Shown: positions 1 to 12,230 of the stretch, in pieces
Layout of the letters: each line of letters starts with the position of its first letter
How positions within the stretch are numbered: position 1 is the first letter of the stretch
From: Paragordius varius
Lineage: Eukaryota; Nematomorpha
Direction: 5' to 3'
DNA length: 64,000 nt
Assembly: GCA_964247055.1 (NCBI GenBank)
Contig: OZ176054.1
Coordinates: 1,488,001 to 1,552,000 of the forward strand
Notes under the pieces: model-generated
Seen by the model: only the letters and a program-made list of their open reading frames with translations
Told to the model about the DNA's origin: nothing
The model's database searches: none
Made by a program: the position numbers and the translations under genes

Positions 1-2110
1 GGTTTTTATATTTTATATGTACGATTCGAAATTATTGGGTAATGTATCATTTTGCAAATTGTTTGAGCCATATATATTTATGTTATTAACATATTAAAGC
101 TTAAAGTTGCTTTGGTTTAGCATACTTTCAGATTGCTGTTTTTAAATTATAAAAAAACTAATTAACCTTAACAAATTATTTTTGTCAATTACTTATAGAC
201 TTAAAATTATCCAAGTTATCATCTTTTTTCCGTATCTTCAGCCGACAACTTCTTATTAGTTTTTTTTAAAATTACTTTACCTATATTATGAGTGAGCGGT
301 ATCAGCGTAATAAACTACATTATGACTGCGACAGATTATGTCAAACACCAAACGAGAGCCGTATACGAAGACACACAATGCAAAGTATTCCAAAATATAT
401 CCTTTCAGGTTTTCGGCTAAAATTTTAATTGTCAGATGCTTAGATCATAGTTAAATTTTCGTATAAACAATGAAGAATTAATTCTCTAGCCACAACTTTT
501 CTGGAATTCTTAGCTCCATTTTACTATTTGATAATTATTGAGTAGGTCTATTTTTTATAATATATATATAAAGTTTTTCGTTTTGACATTTGCTTGTTTC
601 CGACACACTAATAATACTACAGGATAATGATACCATTCTTGTGGCATATCTCATGCTGATGGGGGTTTATTATACTTTATACTTGCTTTTTAAAGGATGA
701 CCAAATGTCATATTGTATTGTATTCATAATTAAACTAACTGAAAGTGTCGTATAATTAATGTTCATATTTTTATACAAAAATTACAGCAAAAAGCTTTCT
801 GTCATATACCATCCATGCTATTCCTGTTCTCTTCTGACATTCGGATTTATATTAAAGAATTACTCATTCTGTTGCAAATCAAAGTCTCCTATTCTTTTTA
901 CATAGGCAAGTTGAGTCAATATAAAGAATTTTTTATTTTGAAAAGATAGATATCGGGACACAAAGGTTAATAAATTATGCAATTATGGTAATTTTACTTC
1001 ACATAATGTAGCGTTAGTTTGTATATATATATATATATATATATAATAACTTAGTAAATATGATTGGCTAATTGATTGTATGATATAGAGACCTGTTTTT
1101 AACGATAGAGTAAATTGCTATTGATGTTTATCAAGGTCCTGTAATTGTTCGAATCTTTAAAAAATATGGGTGATCAAGTGAATGTCCATTATATTTTTAG
1201 GCATTTTATTTTTTCTCTATTCAGCAAATAAAATAAATAATAATAATACACGTCATGGAATTAAAACCAAACCCCCTTGAAAAAATTGTTGAATATTTAA
1301 ATTTATACTACAATTCTTAATATTGATTTGTTGTTACTTAGTCAATAATTATGCAAAAAAATGAAAATTTGTCGTTGAAGTGTTTTAGAGATAGTTGACA
1401 AAAATATGCAAATAATATAAAACACTCATGTATGGTGATGGTCTTACTTACGAATTAGCGTGTTATGTAATGACAAGTTTTTAATTAAAAAATGTCAGCA
1501 AATAAAAATAAGATTTGCTCAGCTTTTACACATTCAAGCATACCATCAATTCTCGCTATATATTTATAACAAGATTTATTGGATTCATATTTTACTATCA
1601 ATATTGTGTTTGTCTTCATGAGAAAACACTTTAAAAAACTTTTTTGCCAATTAAATTTCCAAATTTATTTTATCGAAAGTTTTATATTTTTATAATATCA
1701 TAAAACATACGCATGTATGAACTGGGATAAATTTTAAATTCTTTTAGAACTTTGTTGTCAATTTTTTTTAAAAGGATATGTAGATTAGACATTTTAAGTG
1801 AATGGCAAATCTGTTTACCAGACAACCCAAAATAAAATTGGATAGAATAAATCTTTAAATGGAAATTTTTATTATCTCTTAAAAGCATGTAAACAGGTTT
1901 TCGGTATTATCCTCAAGATAAAACCTTTTGATAACTATATTACGATTGCACTTTAAGATAATTAATGGTACTATTTTACAATAACGCCGAAAGTTTTAAG
2001 ACTTGTTTAGCCACTTTTAGTGTAAAAAAAGCCTTTAAAAAAGGTTAAGCAATTTTTTAAAAAAACGTATAGTTTATTCTTATAAAAAATGGTAATATTT
2101 TTAAATATAA
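1..2110. other. AT-rich non-coding stretch
   Basis: I see no gene here. The only open frame over 60 codons is low-complexity and has no recognisable motif. A (TA)n microsatellite lies near 1022-1045. No splice-phased exon chain like the one from 14 kb onward could be found. Confidence 0.5.
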
Positions 2111-2115
2111 ATACG

Positions 2116-2580
2116 AGGGGGACTACACATTTTGTTTTCTCAATTGTAAATTAAAGGTCTATTGAATTTTTATAACATTATTTGATTGGTTTATACAGGC
2201 GACGGTGATTATGCCCTATTTAAAAATTCTTTTAGTATTGCGCGGTAATATGGAAATGTAAATTCATAAAAATATTTCGTTTGAAGAATTTTTCCGAAAA
2301 AACGTGCAGGCCAAATCAGTTTAAATAATTATATTATTAATAGGTTTAAAAATGCACCGAAGCTGACTGGTCCCTTAACCCGACCTGTTTAAAACTATGA
2401 ATATTTCAAAAAATAATGGCACTAAAGCAACTTTCAGCAAAACGTCTAGGTCTCTGTAGATTTTTTAATGTTTTAAAAGTCCCGACTTGGGCTCTTTTTA
2501 TCAATTAAGCCTCTTACCTTGCATATTTGAAATTGGTTTTGAAGCGATTTACCGACTCGTGTGTAGTCCCAATTCGTCTA
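2116..2580. mobile_element. Possible short inverted-repeat element (MITE)
   Basis: The left end contains ggggactacacat and the right end gtgtgtagtccc, which are inverted copies about 455 bp apart. The interior has no open frame of note. I could not define a target-site duplication, so the call rests on the short inverted ends alone. The rest of 2581-3830 shows no gene. Confidence 0.3.
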
Positions 2581-3830
2581 AAGTACTATTTTTTTTATTT
2601 TATAAATGGAAGATGAAGTCATTTTTATATTAGCCCATCAGTTCCCCATGCCAGTGTAATCTGGGAATTTTTTATAATAATTGTTTAAAGCATGTTTTGA
2701 AAAACATTTAGGTTAGTTTAAATAATAATTATTTTTAAAATATGCCGAATGTGACAGCCTTTTTGAATATCCTCAGTTCACCCGCCCATGTGCCTTAAGT
2801 TCGGTTCCAACTTTGGTGTAAACATCTCATGATAAACTATTTATTGATTAGAAAATTTTATAATACATCACCCATAAAAAAGCAACTTGAACAAGGGACA
2901 GTAAAAGATAGCAATTTGACGACTGGAAACTTAGTATAAAAATGGTTAGAGATATTCTCTTTAGTAAAATATGATTGAATTTTTTATTTTTTCCTTTTTC
3001 TATGTCTAAAAAGTTTTCACTAGGTGGATTTATTATTACCGAGGCTCCACAGCGGTTATGGAGTAGCTAGTATTTGGATAAATAGTTTTGAACGTATTCA
3101 TATGAAACAATTTTATTTTTTTAAAAAAATATTTTGGGAAACGATTTTGCTTTTTTGGATTCAACTTGAATTAATTTGTTTTTTACCAATTCCCACTTTA
3201 GCAGAGCATTTAATTATAAAAATTATTTTCTACATAATCCGAGAAAGCTTATTATTCAAATGTTTTGATTTGAAATTTTGTTTAAGATTCTGAAGGGATA
3301 AAGATTTCAAACGTTTGATAAACTCTAGCTTTCGATACAACCTCTTTTAAATGGGAAGATTTTGGTCTCGCGGCTAATGATAATTTTTTGTTGACCAGCG
3401 ATGTCCACAAAAATATTGTTTCTTTTTTTATTTGAATTTCACAATTCATTTTCGTAAATACACAAAATTAATATAAAATGATCTAATATAATATACGCTG
3501 TAGGATAAACATTTATTTACTTGGTTTTCATTGACACCATATGCATTGTAAATAATTTTTTGCGATGATAAATTACACACATTTGGAGGGTTTTAATTTA
3601 ATATTGAAGGTATGCTAAGCAATTTTTCAGGAAGTTGTAGAGGTTCATTTAAATAAAAATGGTTCTTACTATATGAAAGGGCAAAATAATTTACTGTTAG
3701 CCCCTCAGTTAAACTACACTTTGCGTGGAAAAGTGGTTATTGTGATTGAGTAATCACCATGAATTAAATGCGCCGCAATAAGAAAGGAAAAATTTTAACC
3801 ATGTGGATGCTGATATATATATTTCATACA

Positions 3831-3960
3831 GTGGCGTACCAAGCATTTGCGGCGGGGGCTTGAACTCTTATGGCGCCCCATTCTCTTTTTGAAATTCAAT
3901 AAAACAATTTTTTAAAAAATAATACAAACGTCTCAACCTAAACACCATAGATAAGACCGG
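3831..3960 (-). mobile_element. Solo end of a hAT element
   Basis: This begins with cagtggcgtaccaagcattt and continues with a ggcgcccc block and a CTCTTTTTGAAA block. It matches, base block by base block, the reverse complement of the right end of the hAT element that ends at 9328. It is therefore a detached terminal fragment of that family. No partner end with a matching 8-bp duplication was found. Confidence 0.6.
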
Positions 3961-4045
3961 CTTGTACAGTCATATACCTTTAAAATCTAATTAAATTTAT
4001 TCATGTTCAAATACATACATGTGAATATTCTAATAAATTACGAAA

Positions 4046-4980
4046 TTTATATATTTATAAAAATGGAAAGTGGTGGCTTTGTGGTCTGTTTCCGGAAAAC
4101 CGGTAGACGCACTCAAGTCCAAATATCTAAAAAATATAATCATTAATGAATGCCCCGACAATAACTTCGCCCTTTTTTATAAACGGTTTTTTAGAGAACG
4201 GAACTCCACAAAAATCGTGTCTTTGAGGCAATTCCGAAAACGTTTTGGACCATTCAATTTCAAATATGATTTTATTTTACTTCTTTACTAGTGCGCCGAA
4301 CATAGTCGGCTCGCTTTTTTAATTTAGGCCCTCTTTTTACCCGCTCACCCCGTAAAATGCCACAAAAGACAAAGTCCACAAAAATATTTTTTTGAAACTA
4401 CTTTTCGCCCAAAGTATGAGACCGTAAAAATTTAATGAGGATTCCAAGTATTTCCCGTTAAAAGGCAAAAGTTTACTCAAGCGTTTCTTTTATGATAGCT
4501 GCTGGTAAGGAGATACCCGCTAAAAACTGATTCGTCACGAAAGCGTGCTTTTGGAGCTAAATTTTGGAAAACCTATCAAGCCCTATGAGTTCAATCCGTG
4601 CTTAAAATATTCCCCGTAAAAAGTCAAAAAATTAAATAGAGCGGATTTTTTTAAATTAGTGGTTAAATAAGCCCTTTACGCCCTAAAAAATGGGCTATTA
4701 TTAAACAACTATTTAGTTTTGAAGCCATTCTTCTATAAACTATAAAGAACATATAGAATGAATGATTCCAGGTATTCTCGTATAAAGGCAAATATTTTTA
4801 TCTAACTACATTTTTATATTGGCCTCTGGGTAGGGGGCGCCTACAACTGCGCCATTATATCGATACAGCATGCCTTTGGACAAATTTCAGAAAACTTATG
4901 AGACTATGTGAATCATTTCAAAACTTTGTGCCGCATAATAATTGCTTATAAAATCAAAAATATATAATGCTCATTTCAAA
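4046..4980 (+). mobile_element. 5'-truncated Helitron-like copy
   Basis: From TATATATTTATAAAAATGG onward the sequence parallels the copy starting at 5328: the same GTGGTGG block, CTGTTTCCGGAAAACCGG and CATAGTCGGCTCGC follow in order. It contains about two units of the 310-bp repeat (anchors near 4436 and 4759). The 73-codon open frame at 4070-4291 lies in this repeated DNA and recurs in disrupted form at the other copies, so I do not treat it as a gene. Segment 4981-5327 is unassigned. Confidence 0.5.
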
Positions 4981-5740
4981 TAATATTGTCTATCTTAATA
5001 TTCAAACGAGACAATCATCACAAATTACATTGTAGTATCTTGCTTTTTGGATCTCAAATGTTGTTTTAAGGAAAGGAGAGTTATAATTAGACCATTGATA
5101 TCATATAATAGTCACGTAGATTAGCAACAGCGAAATAAGAAATAGTTTCATAATTTAAAAAATTATACGCTTTTAATTGAGCTTTTCTGAGGATTTTTTG
5201 TAATGATCAATCAGACATTTGACTTTAAACATAAAATCGTATTAGTTTATTGTTTTATAATTTATTTATCTATCATATGTATAGGATATTAAAAAATATA
5301 TGGATAATAAAACATTATTTATCGTCATCTATATATTTATAAAAATGAAAAGTGGTGGTCTTGTTATCTGTTTCCGGAAAACCGGAGACCCATTCAAGTC
5401 CAAATATCAAAAAAAAATCATTAATGAATGTCCCGACAATAGCTTCGCCCTTTTTTGAATCAGGCCCCTAGTTCGGGCCCACCCCGTGTAACAAACGTTT
5501 TTATAAGAAAACGGAAGTCCACAAAAATCGTGTCTTTGAGACGATTCCGAAAACGTTTTGGACCATTCGATTTCAAATATGATTTTATCTTTTCGATTGG
5601 GCCGAACATAGTCGGCTCGCTTTTTTAATTTAGGCCCTCTTTTTACCCACTCCCCCCGTAAAATGCCATTTTTTTAAAAAGTCCACAAAAATAATTTTTT
5701 GAATCTATTTTTGGCCCAAGGTATGAGGCCGTAAAAATTC

Positions 5741-7040
5741 AATAAGGATTTTACGTTATTCCCTGTTAAAAGGCAAAAATTTTAGTCAAGCGTTTCTTTG
5801 ATGATAGCTGCTGTGTAAGGAGCTACCCGCTAAAAACTGATCCGTCATATCGAAATAGCGTGCCTTTGGGGCTAAATTTCAGAAAACCTATCAGGCCATA
5901 TGAGTTCAATAGCTGCTCAGTGTATTAGGCTAAAATTTTCCTGCGGTTTTATAAAATTACCGTTTATTAGGCCTTTCACACCCTGAAAAATGTACCACTG
6001 TAGAATGATTTTTTAATTTTGAGGCAATTTTTCCAAAAACTAACCTATGAAATCAATTATGATACCAGATATTCTCCGTAAAAAGGCTAAATATTTAATC
6101 AAGCGCTTTTTTTATCAGCCTCTAAGCAGGGAATTACCCGCCTAAACGCTTCCATATCAAAATGGGTTGTTTAGGAGTTAATTTTCAGAAAACATAAAAG
6201 GCCATATAAGATTTATAAGGGCCGTAAATACCCGTAAAAAGGCAAAAATTTAAGTCAACCGGTTTTTTTAAATTAGCGGTCATTTACGCCCTAAAAAATG
6301 CGCTATCATTAAACTACTCTTTAGTTTTGTAGCCATTCATGGAATATATGATGATTCCATTCCCATATAAAGGCAAAAAATATATTTGAACGTCTTTTTT
6401 ATATTGGCCTCTGGGTAGGGATCTACCCGCCTACAACTGCGTCACTATATCGATACAGCATGCCTTTGGAGCCAAATTTCAAAAAACCTATACTATGTGA
6501 GTTCTATAAGGGCTAAAATATTTAATACTCCTTAAAAAACAAATATTTTAGTATAGGGGTTATTTCAATGAGTCGCTAATAGAAGTTTTACGCCTTAAAA
6601 AATTCGCCGCCATATAACAATTTTTTAATTTTGAAGTAATATTTCCAAGAACTTATAGGAACATATGGTCATTATAATTCTAGTTATTCCCTATATAAAG
6701 AGAAAAATTTTGCTCAACGCTTTTTTATACCTGCCTCTGGGTAAAAAGCTATTCGCCAAAACTGCCCCACCATATAGAAATTGCGTTGTTTTGGAAATTT
6801 AAAGAAAACTTATGCCATATGAGCTCATATAAAGTTCGAAATATTACCAGTAACTAGATAAAAATTAATGTCAGCCCTTTTTTATAAGCCGTTAATTTGG
6901 AACCTTTATCTAAAAATACGCCATCATATAACGATTTTATTCAAATAACCCATAAAACGATGGTCTCAAAGATGATTCCAAATATTTTCCCTATAAAGGC
7001 AAAAAATTTAACCTAGCGCTTTTTCCATATAGGCCTAAGG
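5741..7040 (+). repeat. Diverged ~310-bp tandem units inside the Helitron-like element
   Basis: A block reading roughly ATTCCAGGTATTCCC, then TAAAGGCAAAAA, then a run of T, then a TACCCGCC block recurs near 5741, 6058, 6350, 6670 and 6970, at spacings of 317, 292, 320 and 300 bp. Related units lie at 4436 and 4759 and again in 51.8-53.6 kb. The units are diverged and full of stops. They look like an internal satellite of the mobile element rather than coding repeats. Confidence 0.6.
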
Positions 7041-7371
7041 ATAGAAGTCTACTGGTTTAATACTGGGAGTCCGTACAAAAATGGCGAGGCTTTGGAGCTA
7101 ATTTTCATAAAACTTAAGAAGCCTTACGAGTTCAATAAAAGCTTTAAATATTACCCGTTAATATGTGAAAATTATAGTATAGTGATTTTTTATGTTAGCC
7201 TTCAATTTGGGGCCTTTACACCAGTAAACTATATATTAGTATGAATGCACCGTTTGGAAAATCCTATGAAATCATAGCTAGTATGTAATGTTTTGAAATA
7301 CACATATATGGTTCATTTTATTGTCGCTTTTTTCAAATAGTCCCCCTTAGAAGTCTGAAGGATGGCTGCGT

Positions 7372-9328
7372 CAGAGGCGTACCGATGGGGGGGCAAGGGG
7401 GTACATCATGCCCCGGGCGCCGTTATTTAGGGGCGCCTAAATGATCATTTTAAATTAAATTTAAATTATTTAAAAATAATTACAACTCTCAAGTAAGATT
7501 ATTCAGCAATTTACTTAATAATCCCTAAAATAATATGAAAATTATATAAATGAGATCAAGAACAAACATTATGCAAAAAACAACATTCATGTATTCCCTT
7601 TAACATGTGCAAACTTATTTTTTCGCTTAACACTTGGAAACAACACATTCATTTCAGTCCTCGATTCAAATTGGGGTCGTGGGACACCCCTGGCATGTTT
7701 AAAATTAATTGCCTAAAAAACTATCATTGGAATTGAATCCAAAAAGTTTGCACTTTTATAACATCAATGAACCGAAATATAAAAAAATTATTCCAAATAC
7801 GGATATAACATATTTTAAGTAATTCCTAAAGCTAAATATTTAGTTAACATGACTTGTGTGTATTGGCAAAAATAATACAAAATTAACCACTTTTCTGTTT
7901 ATATCAATGTTAGATGTGATTTAGATAATCTTAAATATTAGCTTTAAAATTAAATAAACACGATATTTTGTAAGAGCGTCGAACCAGTTCGATATGTAAC
8001 TTTTTTTTCAAAACTTAATTTTATTTGGATATCGTTATAAAATTTTTATTAGCATAGAAGCATAAATTTAAATTAAAACCGTTTCGTTCAGTATTTTTTT
8101 AGATATATCATCTTAAATATAGTCTGGAGTATTTAGATTTCCCAATTTGGATCGAAGTGTTTAACGTTTCTTTATCACGTCCATATTGTTAATTTATTGA
8201 TATTAATTAAATTTTCTTTTCCCTTTTCAAAACCTATCTCCTATTCTTATAATTATAATTGTATTTTTATTTTAAACATATTCAATTTTAGAACCCAATT
8301 TAATTTATTTGAATCCCCAAGATCATTCCATCTATAACAAGAACCAAGGTAGGTTTTTATTATTAGTAAAGCTTTGTATTTTTTATAATTATTTCATTTT
8401 CATCAGATACTATTGCCTAAACTCAGCGGTTACACAAATAGGACAAAAATCCAGGAATTGAATAAAACAAATAAAATGCGAATGAGTATGAAATCTTATT
8501 TAACGGGAATATTGAACATAACATTGAAAAGTATGCGACACAGACATAACGGTACCCCTTACATAATAACTTTAATAAACTTGAAACCCTAGTTATTGAT
8601 CCAATAAATATACAACTATACCACTAGTAATTCCAAGCGCTATACCTATAGAGTTTAATGATGTCGCATTTTTAAAATTTTCTAATAATAATGTTCCCGT
8701 AATATCTAATCACCTTCGCACAGAAAAGATTATTCGTGGATCTCAAGGATTTCAAAATAAATACAATCTCTTTAAAACAAAAAATCATCGTTCAATGCCC
8801 TAATCTTAGTTTTTTCCACGTGTCGCTAAAAAAGAAGGATTCGAAGTTGAGAGGTCTTGACTTTTATATTCACCAAAGAACAGATCTGAGTATTGTTTTT
8901 GATGCCTACTTTTTGATCGACCTAATTCATCACTTTTATAACTACGCATAGTTTTAATAAATGGAGAAAAAAAGAAATTAATCCATCATCAAAATAGCCT
9001 CAATGATCGGAAAGCATTTACTACTTAGAAAGAGGCAGAAAGAAGATTGATAAATATAGGAATTAATTCTGCTCTAGAAGCTCACATACAATTGGGTCGC
9101 TGGCGAAATATTTTCCATCGAATATTGGCCTGCCTGAAATTTTTAATCACCCAAAATTTCCCTTTTCGAGGACATGTTGAAATTATAATGTAACTTATCT
9201 ATGATGTTTAATTTGCAACGTTTGTATTTGTTCACTAAATTTTTTTATTGGCTTTCAAAAAGAGGAGGGGGAGGGGGCGCCATAAGGTTTTTATGCCCCG
9301 GGCGCCACAAATGCTCGGTACGCCACTG
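7372..9328 (+). mobile_element. hAT-type element with inverted ends and 8-bp target duplication
   Basis: The left end is CAGAGGCGTACCGA and the right end, reverse-complemented, is CAGTGGCGTACCGA. The flanking 8-mers are ggctgcgt (7364-7371) and ggcggcgt (9329-9336), 7 of 8 identical. GC-rich subterminal blocks (atgccccgggcgcc) sit at both ends. The interior carries a decayed transposase on the plus strand at 8400-9200 and a copy of the GGGGTA palindromic MITE at about 7650-8140. Confidence 0.75.
8400..9200 (+). pseudogene. Decayed hAT transposase, N-terminal half (ZMYM1/DUF4371-like)
   Basis: Short in-frame pieces separated by stops and frameshifts read PKLSGYTNR, SLNDRKAFTT, KEAERRL, LGRWRNIFHRILA, CLKFLITQNFPFRGHVE. 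This order matches the N-terminal half of zinc finger MYM-type 1 / DUF4371 hAT transposases, where a K-A-(Y/F)-x-x-W-x-E-A-E-R-R-L stretch precedes R-W-R-x-(I/V)-L-x-R-I and N-L-A-F-R-G. The match is from memory of the family. No frame here can make a working protein. The open frame at 8736-8951 is only part of this relic. Confidence 0.55.
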
Positions 9329-9969
9329 GGCGGCGTAGCAGCACGAGATTTACGCTAGTTATTGATAAAAATAAACAGCGGATAATGGGGAACAAACAAA
9401 AATGATATAAAAAATATTGTAAATCTAAGCGAATTATACAATACAGATTTTAAGGAAATTTTAGCTTCATGACAATTTATGTTAAGCGGTTGATTTAATC
9501 CTTAAATAGGTTAGGACTTATTACTTGGAAAAAGGTAAAAGAAAGGTTGAAAAAAAACAGTTATTTGTTGAAGATAAAAGGTCTATAAACTCAATTTGAA
9601 TTTTGGGTGAAACATTGGAAAAAATGAAATATTTAAGTTCTCATGTGTCCTCCCATTTTTGGGTAAAACATTTAGTAATAAGAAGTTCTCAGGATTAGGT
9701 GCTGAGTCATATAGACATGTTAAGTTTTCAACATATCCTCGAAAAGGGAGATTTTGGATGATAGAAATTTCATGCAAATATTAGACGTAAAATATTTCGC
9801 CATCGATCTTTTTCCGTATTATATGAGCTTCTAGAGTTGAATCAATTCCATTTTCATTATCAATCATCTACCTCTTGCCAAGTAGTAAATGCTTTCCGTT
9901 GATAGGGCATATTTTCATTATGGATTAATTTTCCTCCATTTATACCAAGCGTAGTTATGAAGGATCATG

Positions 9970-12230
9970 CAGTGATACTCAAACCGCGGCCCGCGGGCCG
10001 CATGCGGCCCTAAGAGTGCTTTAAAATTGCCCTATGACCTTTTTGATATTAAATTATTTTTTTATTGATGAATTTAAATACACATAAACGGATTTTCGCT
10101 TATTTTAATATTAATTTATTTTCTTTAGATTTAATTTTGGTAATTTATATTTCTGAAATGTATAAAAATTTCTCTATATTAAAATGATTTTAAAATTTTG
10201 GCACACGTTGTTTCTGCACTTTATAATATTTTCTATTTTGAAATTATTGCATTTTGTATTAAGCCTTTCACCCAAAATTGCATATACATATTCTTATCTT
10301 GCATCATTTTTTATAACTCATTCATATAACATATTTTTCAAATCAACATCATTAATTTTCGACTATTTTTTATAACATAATTCAAATATTCCTTTTTTTA
10401 AACAAATTTACATAATAAACATAATTTAAAGGATGACATCATATGTTAAAATACCTAAATTATCCGATGAAAATCGCTCCCTTTATAAAGAGAAGGTGAA
10501 GAAAAATTTGTCGTTTTAATTTAAAATCTTGTTTGCCTTATATGTAAAGACAACATAATTGAAATACAAATTTGAAAAACATTTACAATCCATCATTTTC
10601 AGATATTACCTGAAAATATGAGGTAAGAAACGAAAAAAAGAAGGAATTATACCAGAAAGAAAATTCTATTAGGCCCATAGCTTTCTCCCAGAAAAAACTA
10701 TAACACTAGCTTGAATTTGCTATATTTTAGGAAAAATATGAAACCGTTTACTGATTCCAAACTCATCAAAGATTGTCTAATTAATGGTTGCACTTTTTTA
10801 TTTGATATATTCTATAATAAAGATCAAATCATGCGTCAAATTAAAAAACTTTCTTTCTGATTCAACATGTGCTCGACGCAATGAAGTCTAAATATATTTA
10901 CAATATATTATTGGCTCTGAAAACTGCAAATATTATATTATTGCTATTTATTCTAGCAATGATATTAGTTCAGCTCCTCAATGTGCGCTCTTCGTGAGAT
11001 TTTGCAACGATAATACCAAGAAAGGAAGTGATTTTCTCGAAATATTATTTTTTTTTCTATAATAATGGTATATCTATGAATTGGTTTCGATCTGCACAGA
11101 TGGCTGTCCTTCTATGTTTGGAATAAACAAAGGATATATTTCTCTTTTAAAAAACAAATATAATTTGCAAAATATTTTATCATTTCATTCCTTTATTCAT
11201 CAGTAAAACTTGGTTTTTCGTGTAAAAGATTAATCTCAATTCAGTTATTAAAACGGTTCTGGAAATAGTTACATCCGTGGCAGAGAATTCAACCGCTGTA
11301 AATAAAACCTTCTGAAAAATATCCACAGGTTTGATGATATTCTTTTGTATACCGCTGAGAGAAGGCTGAACCTTACTAAAATAAATTGGTCTAAGACATG
11401 TAATAATATTAAATGATAAAAGAAAGTTTGACGAGGAAATTAATAGTGACAAACGATGGGTTGTGCCTACGTTTGCGACATTATTAATAAACTTGGTATT
11501 ATTAATACAAGTCAAGGTAAAATAATATCCCTTGGAGATCAATTTAATAATAGACAATTATTTAAAATTTTTATCTAATGAATGAAATTCAGATTCCAAG
11601 CATTATGAAATATTAAAAATTCTCAAAACTCGTTGAAAATCCATGGCATATGAATATATCCAATATTAAGCAACTTGTGCATTTCAGTTTTGATCAGGCG
11701 CATATCATTGAAGAATTCGTATATTTTAAAAATGATTCCAATTTGGAGGCTATATTAGGAGAATTCTAAAGAAGAAAGATGTGTAGAATTTTGGCGAGAT
11801 ATGCCAAATAAATATTAAAATATAAAAAATGTACTCAAGTTATCCACTGTTTTTCCCTCAACTTACACGTCTAAGACGGCATATGCAAAAATAAAGTACA
11901 AAAATACATAGAGAAATCGTTTAACCGATGATCATATGGACGACGTATTAAGATCGGCCTGTCATGAGGCGAAACCAAATTTGACAAAAATTATTGGTTA
12001 ATATCAAGAAAATGTTGTTATCAAAATATTTTAATTTTTCTAACTAAATGGTGTAAAACGAGCTTTTAGCTGGATTTACATGCGACCCGCAAAAAATTCA
12101 TTGTGCTGATTTAGAGTATAAATATGTGCATATGTGTCAAAGAGCTATAGAATATTTGCCTAAGGTTTGTGGCCCTTGAAAAAAAAATATATTTTATTTG
12201 GCCCGTCAAATTTTTTTGGTGAGTACCACT
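9970..12230 (+). mobile_element. hAT element (GTF2IRD2/FAM200-like) with perfect 8-bp duplication
   Basis: It starts CAGTGATACTCAAACC and ends GGTGAGTACCACT, an inverted pair. The flanking 8-mer ggatcatg is identical at 9962-9969 and 12231-12238. Just inside the left end is a CpG-rich block (cgcggcccgcgggccgcatg), and just inside the right end a matching tggcccgtc block. The element carries a decayed transposase on the plus strand. Confidence 0.75.
10440..12010 (+). pseudogene. Decayed hAT transposase of the GTF2IRD2/FAM200 type
   Basis: Fragments in several frames line up in family order. A BED-finger remnant lies near 10470-10600. KPFTDSKLIKDCLIN follows near 10740-10790. A segment near 10930-11130 corresponds to the region after the first catalytic Asp (APQCALFVRFC ... 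GSDFLEILF ... SMNWFRSAQM). The hAT dimerisation domain is near 11820-12000 (FPSTYTSKTAYAKIKYKN, RNRLTDDHMDDVLRSA). Stops and shifts fall between all of these. The minus-strand 125-codon frame at 11180-11557 is a shadow. Transposases of this type are domesticated in vertebrates, but this copy is dead. Confidence 0.6.

Larger units (their letters stand above)
5328..9355 (+). mobile_element. Non-autonomous Helitron-like element, interrupted by a hAT
   Basis: The left end is A|TCTATATATTTATAAAAATG, the usual Helitron start (TC after an A). The right end is CTAG|T at 9352-9355. If the hAT at 7372-9328 and one target duplication are removed, the bases before CTAG form a GCTGC-GTA-GCAGC hairpin 12 nt from the terminus, which is the Helitron 3' signature. 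Without the insert the element is about 2.06 kb. It carries no Rep/helicase frame and is filled by diverged repeats of about 310 bp. The family call is from terminal structure only. Confidence 0.6.

Noticed and set aside
3024-3293. 89-codon frame
   Set aside because: Phe/Ile-rich low complexity typical of chance frames in AT-rich DNA; no start context, motif or neighbouring exon.
11180-11557. 125-codon minus-strand frame
   Set aside because: It is the shadow of the plus-strand hAT transposase relic, whose conserved blocks lie in order on the other strand.
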